From: Salarias fasciatus
Taxonomy: Eukaryota; Chordata; Actinopteri; Blenniiformes; Blenniidae
NCBI RefSeq assembly: GCF_902148845.1
Contig: NC_043755.1
Location: 1,164,378 to 1,228,377 of the forward strand
Length of the DNA: 64,000 nt
Direction: 5' to 3'
The number at the start of each line of letters is the position of its first letter. Within the stretch, counting starts at the first letter, position 1. Positions 11,764 through 25,300 of the stretch are shown one piece after another. Below the pieces are notes generated by a model. The model did no database searches. It saw only the letters and a program-made list of their open reading frames with translations, and had not been told where the DNA came from. A program made the position numbers and the translations under genes.

Positions 11764-14188
11764 ATGTCGTCTGTTTACTTCCTGCTGCTGCTGCTCGGTG
11801 AGTACAGAGTTCTCGTCTTGTTTGAACCTAGAAGGTGGGAAATGGCGACCGAACCGAAACAAACCTTGTGTCTAATGCTGTGTTCTCAGAGCTGCGCCTT
11901 GCTGCGAGCACGGACGTCAGTCAGGGCAAACTGCAGGTGGAAGCCTTGCCCGGGGATCCGTGCACGCTGCAGTGCACCGCCAAGCAGGAGCCCGGGGTGC
12001 AGTACATATCCGTGAGGTGGTATAAGGTCAGTATCGGCTCTATCTGCCACAGTATGTGAATGTACTGTGCATGTTTGTCTTTGTGTGGGCGTGGCGTGCA
12101 CTTCCCGTCAGGGCCGCAGTTTATTTTCAAACCAGGGAAAAGTCTTTCACTTTCTCATTCTCGTCGACTCGTCAGCCTTCAGGAGGAGACAGAAATGGAA
12201 CTATAACACCATCAAACGCTTTTCAAACTCATATTTCTGTTTATCGGTTTGTGTTATTGGAGTGTATTGATTCACATATTGATTAGGTTGGAGGCCTCAC
12301 AGTGCCTCACAGCCTGAAGGTCAAGGGTTAATTGGCTGGGGTTAATTAGTGACCCGAATAGTGAGATTGTGAGTGTGTGTGGTCTCTAAATGTTTGTCCT
12401 GTGATGAAACTGGTGATCCATCCAGGGTGTTCCCTGATTTACATGTATGTTATTGAATATGTTCAGAGATATCGATATTATCTAAAACAAAGTGCTCTCG
12501 ATTAAAATGAATAACGGCATCTTAGCAGGAGTTGCAGAAGTTACAGCAGCAGTTTCACTATTTCCGAGTCTTCCAAACTCTGGATCACAGCTTCCCAAAG
12601 CCCAGGATGTACATGAGTATGACATTAAGTTTTCTAAATCAGTTTTACCTGTCAAGAAGTTGTCCAAGCATCAGACATCATTTAACTTCCAGTTGCTAAA
12701 ATATACGGTAAAGGAATTATTATAAATTTATAAATTGAGTTTTTGTGTTGTAAAGAAGATGGCAGCATTAAAAGGAGAAGAAGGTCATTTGGAATTTACA
12801 GTTTATGAGAGGACTTGAAACTGCAGAGGAATCTATTCAGGATGTCTGATCTAAAATGAGGAAATCTTCTCTTCTGGGAATAACCACACAAGTATTGCAG
12901 TGAGTGAAAAATACCAAAATTTGCTCAGCTGATTGCCCGAAACCCCCAAAAAGTCAGTCTGAATATTAATTATTGATAAAATATAATTACTGGAACTTTC
13001 ACTGTAATGAGGTTGTTATTTTCACAGCAGTGAGTCATTAAAATCTTTAAATCAGCTCTTAATATTATACATCACACACCCGATCATTTATGTTAGTTTT
13101 ATGGAAGCTCTGTTCTCATGCGCGTTATAAGTGGAAGTTTCCCACTGAAAACGGATCAATCCTGCATGCATATCAAATATTTTTTGACTTAACAAGTAAA
13201 GTTATGACGGCTCTTTCTGATGTATTCCTCAGGTGGATTATTGGTTACCTGCTGAATCGACTCATGACGTGTTCTGTCGACGTTTGAACAGGTGATTGGG
13301 GAAACGCGATATGGCCTGATAAGCAAAAGCTTCCCCAACGGCACGACGCGGTGGTACGCTGACGTGGACCGGCGGGTGCAGCTGGTGGAGGGCTCGCTCA
13401 GCATCTCCTTGCCGAGCGCGGACTGCGACGCCTGTGGCGAGTACATGTGTAGCCTGTCGGCGCCGGTGGGACAGCAGAACCGTGACGGGCGGGTTCAACT
13501 CGTGGTGAAAGGTAGGGGGTTTCTCAGAGAGGGGGGAGGGGGGGGGGGGGGGGGGGGCAGCTTGTCCTGTGTCTCATTCACAGACCCCCAGGACATGTGT
13601 GATCTCACAATGAGAGGGGGAACTTCCAGACTCTGATCTCTGTAAAGAAACCATCACATTTAGCTGAAAGGGGGAAACAAAGAGTGCTTTGACAAACATT
13701 TAGGGAAGAGGTTATCAGTCTAATGAGAGCATGCTGTCAATCCCATCTTTGGTCATTTGCTTTCACATGAGTAACCTGGTTCCTACTTTCATTTCCAGAT
13801 TGTCCAGTCAGCGCCACAGAAAATGCAACCAAGGACTACTTGATTATTATCGCCTCAGCTGTGCTGATTGTAGCGCTTGTGATATTCTTCATAAGCTATG
13901 TAAGTATGCAACATTCACATGGTTTTATATAACACACTCTGGTTTATTTAATAAAACATGGGATTATTGGATTACACAGACTTCACTGTTTCTTCTCCTT
14001 TCATCTAACTGTGGTGTTTCTTATCCCCAATGCAGAGCTGTTTGAAAAAAACATTGAAAGGAAGAAACAAGTCAATCAAAAAAGAAATCCTCCTGGATGG
14101 GTCGCTCAGACCTCTCGATAAAAAGGACTTAATGTTGATCTACACATTAGGACCAAAGACAAAAACATCGAAGCACCTCTATGTCTGA
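11764..14188 (+). CDS. cd83: CD83 antigen
   Basis: Five exons splice in frame: 11764-11797, 11890-12026, 13292-13511, 13799-13899 and 14036-14188. They encode 214 residues, close to the usual CD83 length of about 205. The protein has a signal peptide (MSSVYFLLLLL), one Ig V-type domain at about residues 30-130 with paired Cys (PCTLQC, DACGEYMC), a membrane-proximal DCPVS, a membrane span at about 144-164, and a basic tail. The GQQNRDGRVQLVVK stretch followed by a Cys-Pro stalk matches the CD83 pattern (GQRNLSGKV then GCP in the human protein). CD83 is a type I membrane protein on activated dendritic cells and B cells that stabilises MHC II and CD86. The exon-intron pattern, with a split V domain, also fits CD83. 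The start has a perfect Kozak context. Confidence 0.93.
13530..13557. repeat. Poly-G run in a CD83 intron
   Basis: An almost unbroken G run starts just downstream of the donor at 13512. It could form a G-quadruplex near the splice site. Confidence 0.8.
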
Positions 14189-15154
14189 AGACTGTCAGTT
14201 CTCCTGGTGACTTCTCAAGAGCATGTGAGGGCGTCTTCTGGTGATGGGCCTGCCATTAGCCTGAAAAGTCCTCCTTGTGATCAGATATTGTGGTCAAACA
14301 GATGATAAACCTCTGACCACTTGTTGAGAGACGACGTGGCTGCAAATCACGCTGCAGGATGTTGATCAAACAGCTTCATGAAAGACCACGACTGTGACTG
14401 AGTGTGAGTCTGTGACCACGACTCAAAGAAAAAAGAAAATGTAACTCCCTAATCATTACATATTTGGTTGAAATCAGGTTTGAATAAATAGGAAGACAAA
14501 ATGAGCTTGTGCTTGGTTAGTTAGAGAAAAATCTTTCAGAAGTCACAGCTCTTGTGTTCATCAGTGAGGTTCATTTGATTGGAACAGTTCAGTAAATCCA
14601 TGAAGTCAGCCCACATGTCAGCGATGTGTGAACGAGTGTGTGTGCTCGTCTCTCCACGTCGACCATCTTCCCTGTGTGGACTCCGGCTTCACAGACAGTC
14701 AGCCGCGATGCAGCGCCCCGCAGGTCACGGTCAGGTAGAGCGGTGTGGAAAGTGGATGAAGATGGATTTTACTCAAAAGTTGTTGAGGAGGTGTCCACTG
14801 TGGCAGAACTTTGAGTTTAGGTTGTGCAAGCAAGATACAGACTCTGTGGCTGGATGGAAGAACTTGCTTTTGGCTACTAACTTGCTTCACCTGTTTATAT
14901 ATTTTCTGTTCTGTTAGCAGTCGTCGGGTATACAGTAAACTGGTATCACCATGCAGATTGTTAAAATGTCATGTTACGGGAGAAAAAATTGATCTCTGAA
15001 ATGAAATGTGAAAAACAGTCAACAACACAGTCTACTTTATGTCACTACTTTATGTCATCAAATGTCTGTCATGTCTTTTGGAAGAAACCTGAAATCTGTG
15101 TGTGCTTTTTTTTTGTACATGAAATTATTTTTTTATAGAGAAAAATTTAATAAA
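14189..15154 (+). other. Probable CD83 3' UTR
   Basis: No coding exon is seen after the CD83 stop. The first clear AATAAA on this strand is at 15149-15154, giving a UTR of roughly 970 nt. CD83 mRNA has a regulated long 3' UTR in mammals; the extent here is inferred. Confidence 0.5.
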
Positions 15155-15830
15155 CTGGGATCATTGAAAAATACCACAATCCATCTCCTTTTTTCTCTCT
15201 GTAAAAGTGCCTCAAATCAACAGTGTTGTATTTGGCACAATATAAATGAAGCTGACTTTCACTGACTTGTATCTTTATATCATTGCATTCAATGCAAAAA
15301 TGTTGTTTGTGTGTTCAAGTGTGGACAAATTTTTATGGCTGAGGTAACCATTTGTGTCAAATGCCTTACTAATCCAAAACAGCATTTTGACAGTAAATTT
15401 ATTCAAGTCTGTTTCTAATGTCAATTGACAGAAACAAAAAACATTGACAATGTTAAAAGAAAATATATATACTGTTGAAAAAGCATAAATATAAGATTAG
15501 TAATGTAAAATCAAAGAAAGAAAAGTTGAATTTCGAAAGTCACAGTTATGTACTTTAATGAAGTTTGATGCATTCATTCATGACACACCTTGCAACGCGA
15601 CAGTATTGTGAACAACTACATCCACATGAAGCAAACAAATAACGATGGGCGTGTTTATGTGTAATCGGAGCACAAATTCAGTCAAGTAGGGAAGCAAATG
15701 AAGATGAAATAAAGCTCAGCAGAAGTAAAGTCAAGAATACATTCACATGAATATTAACATTCCGACTTATGCTTGATCTATTGCCATGATAATGAAGTTT
15801 TTTTTTTTTTTTTGTGGCCAAAGCCTTTTG

Positions 15831-15836
15831 TTTATT
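15831..15836 (-). terminator. Candidate poly(A) signal of the giant Siglec-like gene
   Basis: AATAAA on the minus strand, about 480 nt after the predicted stop at 16312. Confidence 0.4.
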
Positions 15837-16311
15837 GTTAGATGTATATATTTTTCATACTAATTTTATCTGATTACTGTAAAGAAACTTATGAAGAGAT
15901 GAAGATACAATTTTCACACAAAATAGTCCAGTGTGAAGCTGAAGCGGAGTCACGGAGGTCAGCGCCGGTTTTCAGATGTCTTTCCAGAACTCAAATGTTG
16001 CCACACGACGGTCAGTCCTGCAGCACAATCGAAGAAAGTTATGATCAGTTTCACTGCTACCGCTGCATGTAATGAGTAATAAAGGCTGCTTCATCCCAGC
16101 AGTGTTGATTTATTAATACCTTTTCATGGTGGTCAAGGTAAAGCTGCCTTGATTAATAAATGACCTGAGATCATATTGACAAAAATGGAATAAAGTCAAC
16201 CATCGCTTCTATGTGAATGAAGATGTTACCTTTTCCTAGATATTAGGAGTAAAAAAAAAGATTAAAAATTAAAGTTTTACTCACCTCAAGTTGGACGAAT
16301 TAATGTTGAAC

Positions 16312-19300
16312 CTACTTCCTGCTACAAATAAATTTAGAAATAAAAAAAAAGGTCAACCAAGTCACAAACGATGGAACATTGTTAGTGACAGATGTGAGTA
16401 GACGTACCGTTTTGGGGATGGACAGCGAGGTTTGGAGCCGTGAGTGTCAAGGACCACAGAGGAGGTGTTGTTTCTGTTGGAAGAAAAAGGATTTCCACAG
16501 TATGAGTGTGTGTTGGTGTGTACTGTTGCACTTTGAGGCAGAGAGACAGGCTGGAGGTTTCCTCTGAGACTCACACGAAGGCGACGCTGAGATCGGAGGT
16601 GTTGTTTTGGCGCCTGCAACCGAACAGCAATGAACATTTAGCTTGATTTATTTATTGAATTTATGCCTGGAATTGATTCAAGTTGGAGAAAGTTGAAGAA
16701 CAAACCTTGAAAATCTGTTCCAGAAAGACTTCCTACAGGAAGGAAGACAAAGGTCAAAGTCAAATTTCTAGTGAAAAATGTAAAAATCTCAATTTAACAC
16801 AAATGAAAGCTTGGACCTGGTCTTCTTCTCTTGCTCCCAACCAACACGATCATCTGGACTCCTCCTGAGAACATGAGACCCTCAAACATGAGCTGTGTAT
16901 CACATGACTCTGGCCCCTTTTGCACAATGTTTTCAAGTGAAAACAAAAACTTTTGTCAAGTTTAGGAGGTTCGTTTAAATGACAGTAGTGTTTGGAGCCA
17001 ATGAAAACTTTCTGAGGCTCCCACAGTGGAACTTTTCAAAAACACCCCGACGTTCACCATAATAGAAATCAAACTTCTCCCACTGTTATTCTGTGAAGCA
17101 CCCAACAGTGGCCCAACATGCTGACTACATCCTTTTCAGCATATCACGTGAAAGGACTTCGTTTTCAAAATGTTGCCGTGACAGCGTGAAACTTTTATGA
17201 ATCCAAAAATGATGTTTTCACTTGAAGCGTTGTGCAAACAGGGAACAAACTTGAATGTTTGATTTTCAGTGTTTTTACCTGGAAAATCGGCTCCACAGAG
17301 ACTTTCTGTTTGAAAAACACATCATTATTTTTATTTCTTAAAAAAAAAAAAAGAAAAGTATCCAGTTTGTCATAAAATGCTTTTTCCTGACCGTTTCTCT
17401 GGCCTTGGTGGTCGGCCCCTCTCGTCAGGGTATCGTCTGGGCATTTTGACGAAGAGTCAGAGGTTATTATCAAATAAACAAGGATACATGAAAAATAGGG
17501 CTCATCAGTGACTTATGATATGAGACAAAGATACGTAAATAATGTGGTGTTTACCTGGACAGTCTATCCCACAACGATCTCCTGCAAAAGTTTGAATTGC
17601 AAAAATAAGTATTTGCATTGAGCTACTCGGAACAGACTTACTGTATATGTGTGGTTCATACACTCCGTTTGTGATTAAATGTGTTTCTGTGGTTTTTTTT
17701 TTCTTTCAAAAGACCTTAAAAATTCAGCATCCATTTGTTGTGACTGATCGTTTACAGACTCAAGTGCTCCTGACTCAAAACATTAGCATGCTCGTGTGTG
17801 TTTGAATTCATGCCTTTTCTCCGGCCGGGGCGGCGGCTTCAGCGAGCCATCGGCGTTCTTTCTGTTGTTTAGAGAAAAATACTGTGAAAACATGCCTGGA
17901 ACTTCAGAGTTACATGACGTTGGACAATTCCTCAGTGTAGATGTCTTGACTACAGCTGATAATAGCACATTTCGATTAATTTTTTGGATTGAATTGTATC
18001 TACCTCTTCCTCCAGATGCATACTCCCATGACTGCAGACAAGATGATGATGACGAGCACGAGAAGCGACACGGGGACGAACACTGGAGCCGCGCTTTTCA
18101 CCTGGTACATTAGTGACCCTGGTGATGAAGGAAACACATGTTAAAAAAACAAAAAAACACACAAAATGTCGTGAATGGCCTGCTGGAGTAAGATAACCAG
18201 GACACGAGAGTGTTGTTCTCTCACCCTTCACACTCAGGTTGACGACGCTTGTTTGTTGCTTTCCCCCCCAAAAGGTGGCAGTGCAGTTGAGGCTGTGGAC
18301 TCCATCCCCTCCGGCGGCCACAAAAGAGATGGTGGAAGTCATCTCCCAGACGCCTCTGGACGTCATGGTGTGTGAGACGGCGCTGGTGAGGTTTGGGACG
18401 CTCCAGGAGAACACCGGAGGGTGCGAAGGACAGGTGTGCGCGACGGAACAGGAGACGGTGAGGGTCGAACCGGCATCCGCCTCTGCTGGGACTGGAGTCA
18501 TCGCTGGTTCATCAGGAGAGGCTGCGCACATCGTAAAGCAGAGCGTCGACGACAAGACAAACCCGACAAATCAACCAAACGGCCTCGGTGTGAGTTCAGA
18601 CCTCTCATCAGAACAAACACGCAGCTGTTGTTGAACTTGTATTTGTCGTCTCTTTTCTCTGCATGGAAACAGAAGGGCCCGTTGTCGAAGGGCTTGATGT
18701 CGTCGATTTCCAAGCTGCAGTGTCCCTCTTGCAGGTTTCCTTGAATTCTGGTTCGGCCCTTAAAGTGATCGACAACTTGGCTCTGGCCGTTGTGGTAGAC
18801 GATGTCCCCGTTTTTTTTGGCCCAGATGCCTCGAGTCATGGGAACATGGTCATCGTCTTGGAAAGTGCAGGGAATGACCACGCAGGAGCGAGTCAGGGCA
18901 CTGAATTTGATCGGGACATCAGCAGCCAGAACGTCGAAAGCTGGAAAGAGACAATGAGTAATAACAGGGAACATTTAATGTAAAAGTGAAAATATCAGCC
19001 GAATATTGAGCTCATCTCTGAACGGATGACTTCCGTTTGGCTCGTCAGAACTCACATTTTATGCGAATGGTTGCAGAGTCGGACGTCTCCCCTGTTAGAA
19101 ACTGAGCAGTGCATGTCAACGTTTTCCCATCGTCACCCGCGGAGCCAGTGAAAGTTACAGTTGACACAGTTCTGTATGAGCTAGCATAGACTTTTGTGGT
19201 ATACTGTGAACTCTTCTCATTGTTGTCGTTCCACTTGATGTTCGGTGTGTTTTTCTTGCACTTGTAAGAAACAGAACAGGTCACAGTCTTTGTCGCTCCC

Positions 19301-22300
19301 TCCTTCACTTCGCCCGGCTGCTCCGTCATGGTGATTTTGTCGTACGGACCTGAGCAGAAACGGGACGGTAATGTTTAAAGGTAAAAAAAAAAAAAAAAAA
19401 AAAACCTTTAGTATTCCTGCTAAAATAGAATTTTGGACTCACATTCAACATTAAGCTGGAGGTGGTTTGAGGCTTTCTGACCTCCAGGGTATGAAACACT
19501 ACACCTCACACCCTGGTTCTCCTCTTCTACCGTCCAGGTTCGCTCTACTCTCCTTTCCCAAATCCCATCAGACACCAGAGTGTCCGTGGTTTTGTCTGTT
19601 CCGGGTATATCGCTGATGGTCAGGCTGGGGGGAGCAGACAAACAGGTGTGGCGCACACTGCAGGCGACTGTGCTCTGCTCTCCCACCCTGAGGTTACCGA
19701 TGACGCTCAGCCGGGGTTCCTCCGCTTGATCTGAAAACCAACACAGCAATCAAGGACCAAAGCGAGACTGCAGCCTCCAAACTCTCTCTGACATTCATCG
19801 ATGTATTGACACGCTGACATGCAGCTCTGAAATGAGCGTTTCTGTGGGTCACTTCTTGTAAAAAAAAAAAAAAAAAAAGTTTTCACACTTCATTTTTGAA
19901 GTAAGGTTCCCGCCAATTACTCTGCGTTTTCAGTAAAAATACAAGACTTACGCAACACGACACAAGAATCTAAAAAACATCATGTGATTTTTACTGATAT
20001 TGCAAATTTGATCCGAGAGAACCAGTGATCATTTTTGCTTTTTTCGTAAGACAGTGACATCGGCGCACAAAAACCATCGCAAAAAGACTGTCGTTTAATT
20101 AGAAAGATAAAAGTAAGAAATTCACAACTCAACAATTAAATCTGCTTAATGATCATTCAAACCTTAAAAAAGTGACAACAACAAAGACAACTCTGAACCC
20201 CATTAAAAACCTGGTCATCATTCACACAGTTTTCTTTGTAATTAGTGTTTTGAATATTTGTATGTTTCATTTATCTAAATGATCTACATCTTTTGAACAG
20301 ATCTGCAAAATTAGTGTTTACTCTTGAATTTAATGTTTTAAGTTTGGCTCTCTAAAAGTGTATCTGTAGCTCTCAGTCTGCCTCATCATTGGGAAACCAG
20401 TCAATACTCACCCGAAACAATGAGTTCAGTTGTTTTGTCCAGAAAACTGTGACCCGTGCTGTGGTAGGAGGTGATGGGGTTCTTATCGATCCAGGGGAAG
20501 AGTCGGTCTCGGCTGTGTGACAGCTCCAGCCTTTCAATCTTCAGGCTGCAGTTGTTCTCCCGCACAGATCCGACCAAGCTGGTCTTCCCAACAAACTTAA
20601 TGTCAATGTTGCTTGATCTCTGGTCAAATACAGCTGGGTAACCACTGCTCTGGTACAAGTACCATGTAACGGGGAGGTCAGCGGGTTGGGAATGACTGTA
20701 GCTGAATCTACAGGGAATGATCATACATGATCCCCTCATTCCTGTAATGCTTCGAGGAGTGGTGAAGGACCAACCACGAGACAGCATGCTTCCTACAAAG
20801 AACAAGAAAATGTTGAAGAATTATTTTGACATCAGTACTTCAAGAGATGTAGAAAATATATGAAAATGAATTCTTTTATTTGAGTTTCCTTGAAATGTAA
20901 GCGCAAAGGTCTGTCTAGATCAGGGGTCTCAAATTCCAGTCCTCGAGGGCCGCAGACCTACATGTTTTCCATGTCTCCCTGCTTCAACACACCTGAATCT
21001 CATGAAGGTTTGTCACCAAGTTCAGCAGAAAGCCTGATAACGAGCCCCATTGCAATCAGCTGTGTTGAAGCAGGGAGACATGGAAAACATGCAGGTCTGC
21101 GGCCCTCGAGGACTGTAGTTTGAGACCCCTGGTCTAGATGACTCTAGAAGCTGTTCAGATCTTCAGCAGCTCATGAGGGAAAATATTTGTCTCATTTTGT
21201 TCGTGATCTGTGAAGTCTGACTTTGTTTTACTCATTTAGTGAGTTTTTGATTTTTGTACCTGCATCTTTAGTTTCTGTGTTATTCTGGCCCCATCCTACT
21301 GCAAAATGCATTTTAATTATTTAATCGCCTTAATTATTCTTCATATTGAAATACCTGGTGACAATCTGTAAGTTATCACTTTCCTCTGTAAGAAATCAAG
21401 TAAGTATGAGCGTACAAGTCGGGGTGTGACGTGTGGTAACTCACTTTTTATGTGGATGGTTGCAGAGTCTGAGGTGTCTCCTGTGGTAAACTGAGCAGTG
21501 CATGTCAACGTTTTCCCATCGTCCTCTGCAGAGCCAGTGAAAGTCAGACTTGACACAGTGCTGTATGAAGAGCTGGAGATCTTCTTGGTGTTTACTGAGG
21601 TTTGCATGTGTCCGTAGTTCCACGTAATCTTCGGTGTGTTTTTCTTGCACTTGTGGGAAACGGTGCAACTTAAAGTCTTTGGTACTCCCTCTGGTACCTC
21701 ATCAGGTCGTTCCGTCATGGTGATTTTGTCGTACGGACCTGAGCAGAAATGTGATAGTCGTGCTTAAAGACTGAAAACAATTTTGGAATTCCTGCTAAAA
21801 TATATTTTTGGACTCACATTCAACGTTGAGCTGGAGGCTGCTTGACGCTTTCTGACCTCCAGGGTATGAAACACTACACTTCACACCCTGGTTCTCCTCT
21901 TCTACGGTCCAGGTTCGCTCTACTCTCCTTTCCCAAATCCCATCAGACACCAGAGTGTCCGTGGTTTTGTCCGTTCCGGGTATATCGCTGACGGTCAGGC
22001 TGGGGGGAGCAGACAAACATGTGTGGCGCACACTGCAGGTGACTGCGCTCTGCTCTCCCACCCCGAGGTTACCGATGACGCTCAGCCGGGGTTCCTCCGC
22101 TTGATCTGAAAACAGGGTGCGAACATATAAAGTGACTTCATTTTAAAAATCCAAATAAAATCTCAAACTTTTACACATGAAGAGTGAACATATTGCAGCC
22201 AACTCACAGAATACAGTCAGTACAAACCTGATCTAATGCCAAGTTTTGAATTTCAGTTCATGTTGGAGTATTTAAGTCATTTATTGTAAAAAACAAAAAA

Positions 22301-25300
22301 CAAAAAAAAAACATTTATTGACAAGTGTTGACATATTAATGGAGTAAAAGAGCAGTGGAGATTACATTTATGCTATTAATGTAGATTTAGTGTTGAAAAT
22401 TGTGATTTATACTCCATTTATATGTTATTCTCAGAATTTCTTGTAAAAAAAAACTGAAATAAAATAAGGCACACGCTCATACACACAGCAGTCACTATAG
22501 TCTCTATAATTCACACGCTATCTAAAAATGGATTCATATCTTGAAGTGCAGCTTCTTAACACTTTTTAATCTGTAGGCATTCACATGTCCGCATCTGATA
22601 AGATAACGCTTGGAAAAAAAGTGTTTTCACACTTTAAATTACAGTGCGTCTAAAAAATAAGAAGTTACCTCATTGCTGACGGGGTTCTCAGAACAACTGA
22701 TGTCAATCTATAAAAAAAAGCTGTGCTGTTATTTGTCCAGTTCCCTAAACAGTTTGTACCATAACTTTATTAACGTTTTCTTACTAAGTTTTAAGTGGCG
22801 CTTGAATATTCTCATTTGAGTTCATTGATTCTCGTATCAGATGTCCTGATAGAGTCAGAGCTCAGAGTATCCAGAAAACTGTGGATTTGCTGAGCTGTCG
22901 ACATAAAATAGCCTCTTTCTGTTTCGGATTGGAATTAGTTGTTGAAGTCAGTCAACTTTGAGTACGATAGAGTAGTATTGATCTGTTCATTTCCACAGAA
23001 GCATTTTTACTTTTTTTTTTGTCATTATCTTTGCTTCATTTTAAACGGAGCCCGAGACCTGACATCTGAAATAAATCTTTAAATTGAGGTTTCAAGTTAG
23101 TATATTTTAGATATGAAACATCAATTTGAAGCAATGAAATAGTCATTTGTGGCCACAAAATACCTAAATACGGCCTCAAAAGAGACATTTCAGTCAGATG
23201 AGGCTTCGAAACTCTATAATGGTCTCGAAATAGTCATTTAAGGCCAGAAAGTTGTCAGGTGTGGCCATAAAATGGAAATTTGAGGCCTCAACATGATCAT
23301 TTGTAGCTGCTAAATTGTGTTTGAGGCCTTAAAGTACGATCACATTCCCACAAAATAGAAATTTGTGGCCATAATTTTCATTTTTATTTTGGAAGACATG
23401 TTTGTTGCTCGGTCGATTGAACTATTTAACCGTCTCCATAGTGTTGCCTGTAAGCAACAAGAATTTGAGTCCTGAATGACAGCATGTTTGGTTTAAATTG
23501 CTACTTGGTAAGAGGTGATACATGAGCTGATTTTCTGTAAGAAACCAGAAAATGTTTTTCTGTGCAACACTGTGACCAAACGGAACATGACAGCAAGATT
23601 TTTCCATTTTGGAAAGACTTATGACCTCTGAAGTTATGTAGACAATTTGAATGAAATTGCTGCCATGAATACTTACCCAGAACAACAAGTTGAGTTGTAT
23701 CATGTTGAAAATTGTGATCCTTGGTGTGATAGGAAGTGATGGGGTTCTTATCGATCCAGGGGAAGAGTCGGTCTTGGCTGTGTGACAGCTCCAGCCTTTC
23801 AATCTTCAGGCTGCAGTTGTTTTCACGCACAGATCCGACCAAGCTGGTTTTACCAACAAACTTAACGTCAATGTTGCTTGATCTCTGATCGAATACAGCT
23901 GGGTAGCCACTGCTCTGGTACAAGTACCATGTAACAGGAGGGTCAGCAGGTTGGGAATGACTGTAGCTGAATCTACAGGGAATAATCACACATGATCCCT
24001 TCATCCCTGTAATGCTTCGAGGAGTGGTGGCAGACCAACCACGAAAGAACATATTTCCTATAAACAGACAAAGCGTTTTTAGAAAAAGATGCAGGTTTCA
24101 GTAAACATTCTGAAGACAGACATGAAATATAGGATTTTTGTTCCTTGATCTAGTTTGAGCAAACTGCGGTAACTCACTTTTCACGTGGATGGTGGCAGAG
24201 TCGGAGGTCTGGCCTGTCAGAAACCGAGCAGTGCACGTGAGCTGTTTCCCATCTTCACGCGCAGAGCCAATAAAAGTTAGATTTGACACAATGCGGTATG
24301 AATTGCCAGAGATCTTTCTGGTGTCTTCTTCACTTTGCATGTCTCTGTAGTTCCACACAATGGTCGGCATGTTTTTCTCACACTTGTAGGAAACAGTGCA
24401 AATTACACTCTTTGCCACTCCCTCCGTTGCCTCGTCGGGTCGCTCCACCATGGTGATTTTATTGTATGGACCTGAGCAGAAATGTGATAGTGAAGTATGC
24501 TATATCAGCAGAAACCATCCTGCTTTTGCAGAACTACACCATATTTTACTCACATTCAACGTTGAGCTGGAGGCTGTTTGAGGCTTTCTGACCTCCAGGG
24601 TATGAAACACTACACTTCACACGCTGGTTCTGCTCTTCTACGGTCCAGGTTCGTTCCACTCTCCTTTCCCAAATCCCATCAGACACCAGAGTGTCCGTGG
24701 TTTTGTCTGTTCCGGGTATATCGCTGATGGTCAGGCTGGGGGGAGCAGACAAACATGTGTGGCGCACACTGCAGGTGACTGCGCTCTGCTCTCCCACCCT
24801 GAGGTTACCGATGACGCTCAGCCGGGGTTCCTCCGCTTGATCTGAAAACCAACAATAAGAAATAAAATTACATTTGAACTTTTAGGTTAATTTTCCATAA
24901 TTTAGAAAACCTCATCCAAAGTGTTGCTGATATTTATGCATGCCTAAAAACACTGAAACCGATAATGTGTGGATGTTTTGTGGTTTGATGCCTTCTGTTT
25001 GGCGTTGCTGTATTCATGAAAAACTGTTTGAATTGCCCTCTGAGTAAAGTGTTTCTATAAGTCAGTACTCACCCGAAACAATGAGTTCAGTTGTTTTGTC
25101 CAGAAAACTGTGACCCATGTTGTGGTAGGAGGTGATGGGGTTCTTATCGATCCAAGGGAAGAGTCGGTCATGGCTGTGTGACAGCTCCAGTCTTTCAATC
25201 TTCAGGCTGCAGTTGTTCTCCCGCACAGATCCGACCAAGCTGGTTTTCCCAACAAACCTACCAACAATGTTGCTTGATCTCTGGACAAATACAGCTGGAT

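Noticed and set aside
17950-18555. A 201-residue minus-strand open frame as one protein
   Set aside because: It reads through the intron between the C2 and TM exons; splice sites at 18225 and 18118 explain the pieces.
20401-20805. Internal V exons as separate genes starting at the near-5' Met (MLSRGWS, MFFRGWS)
   Set aside because: The Met lies inside an exon with an AG acceptor just before it, is ATT in cassette 2, and is not followed by a signal peptide.
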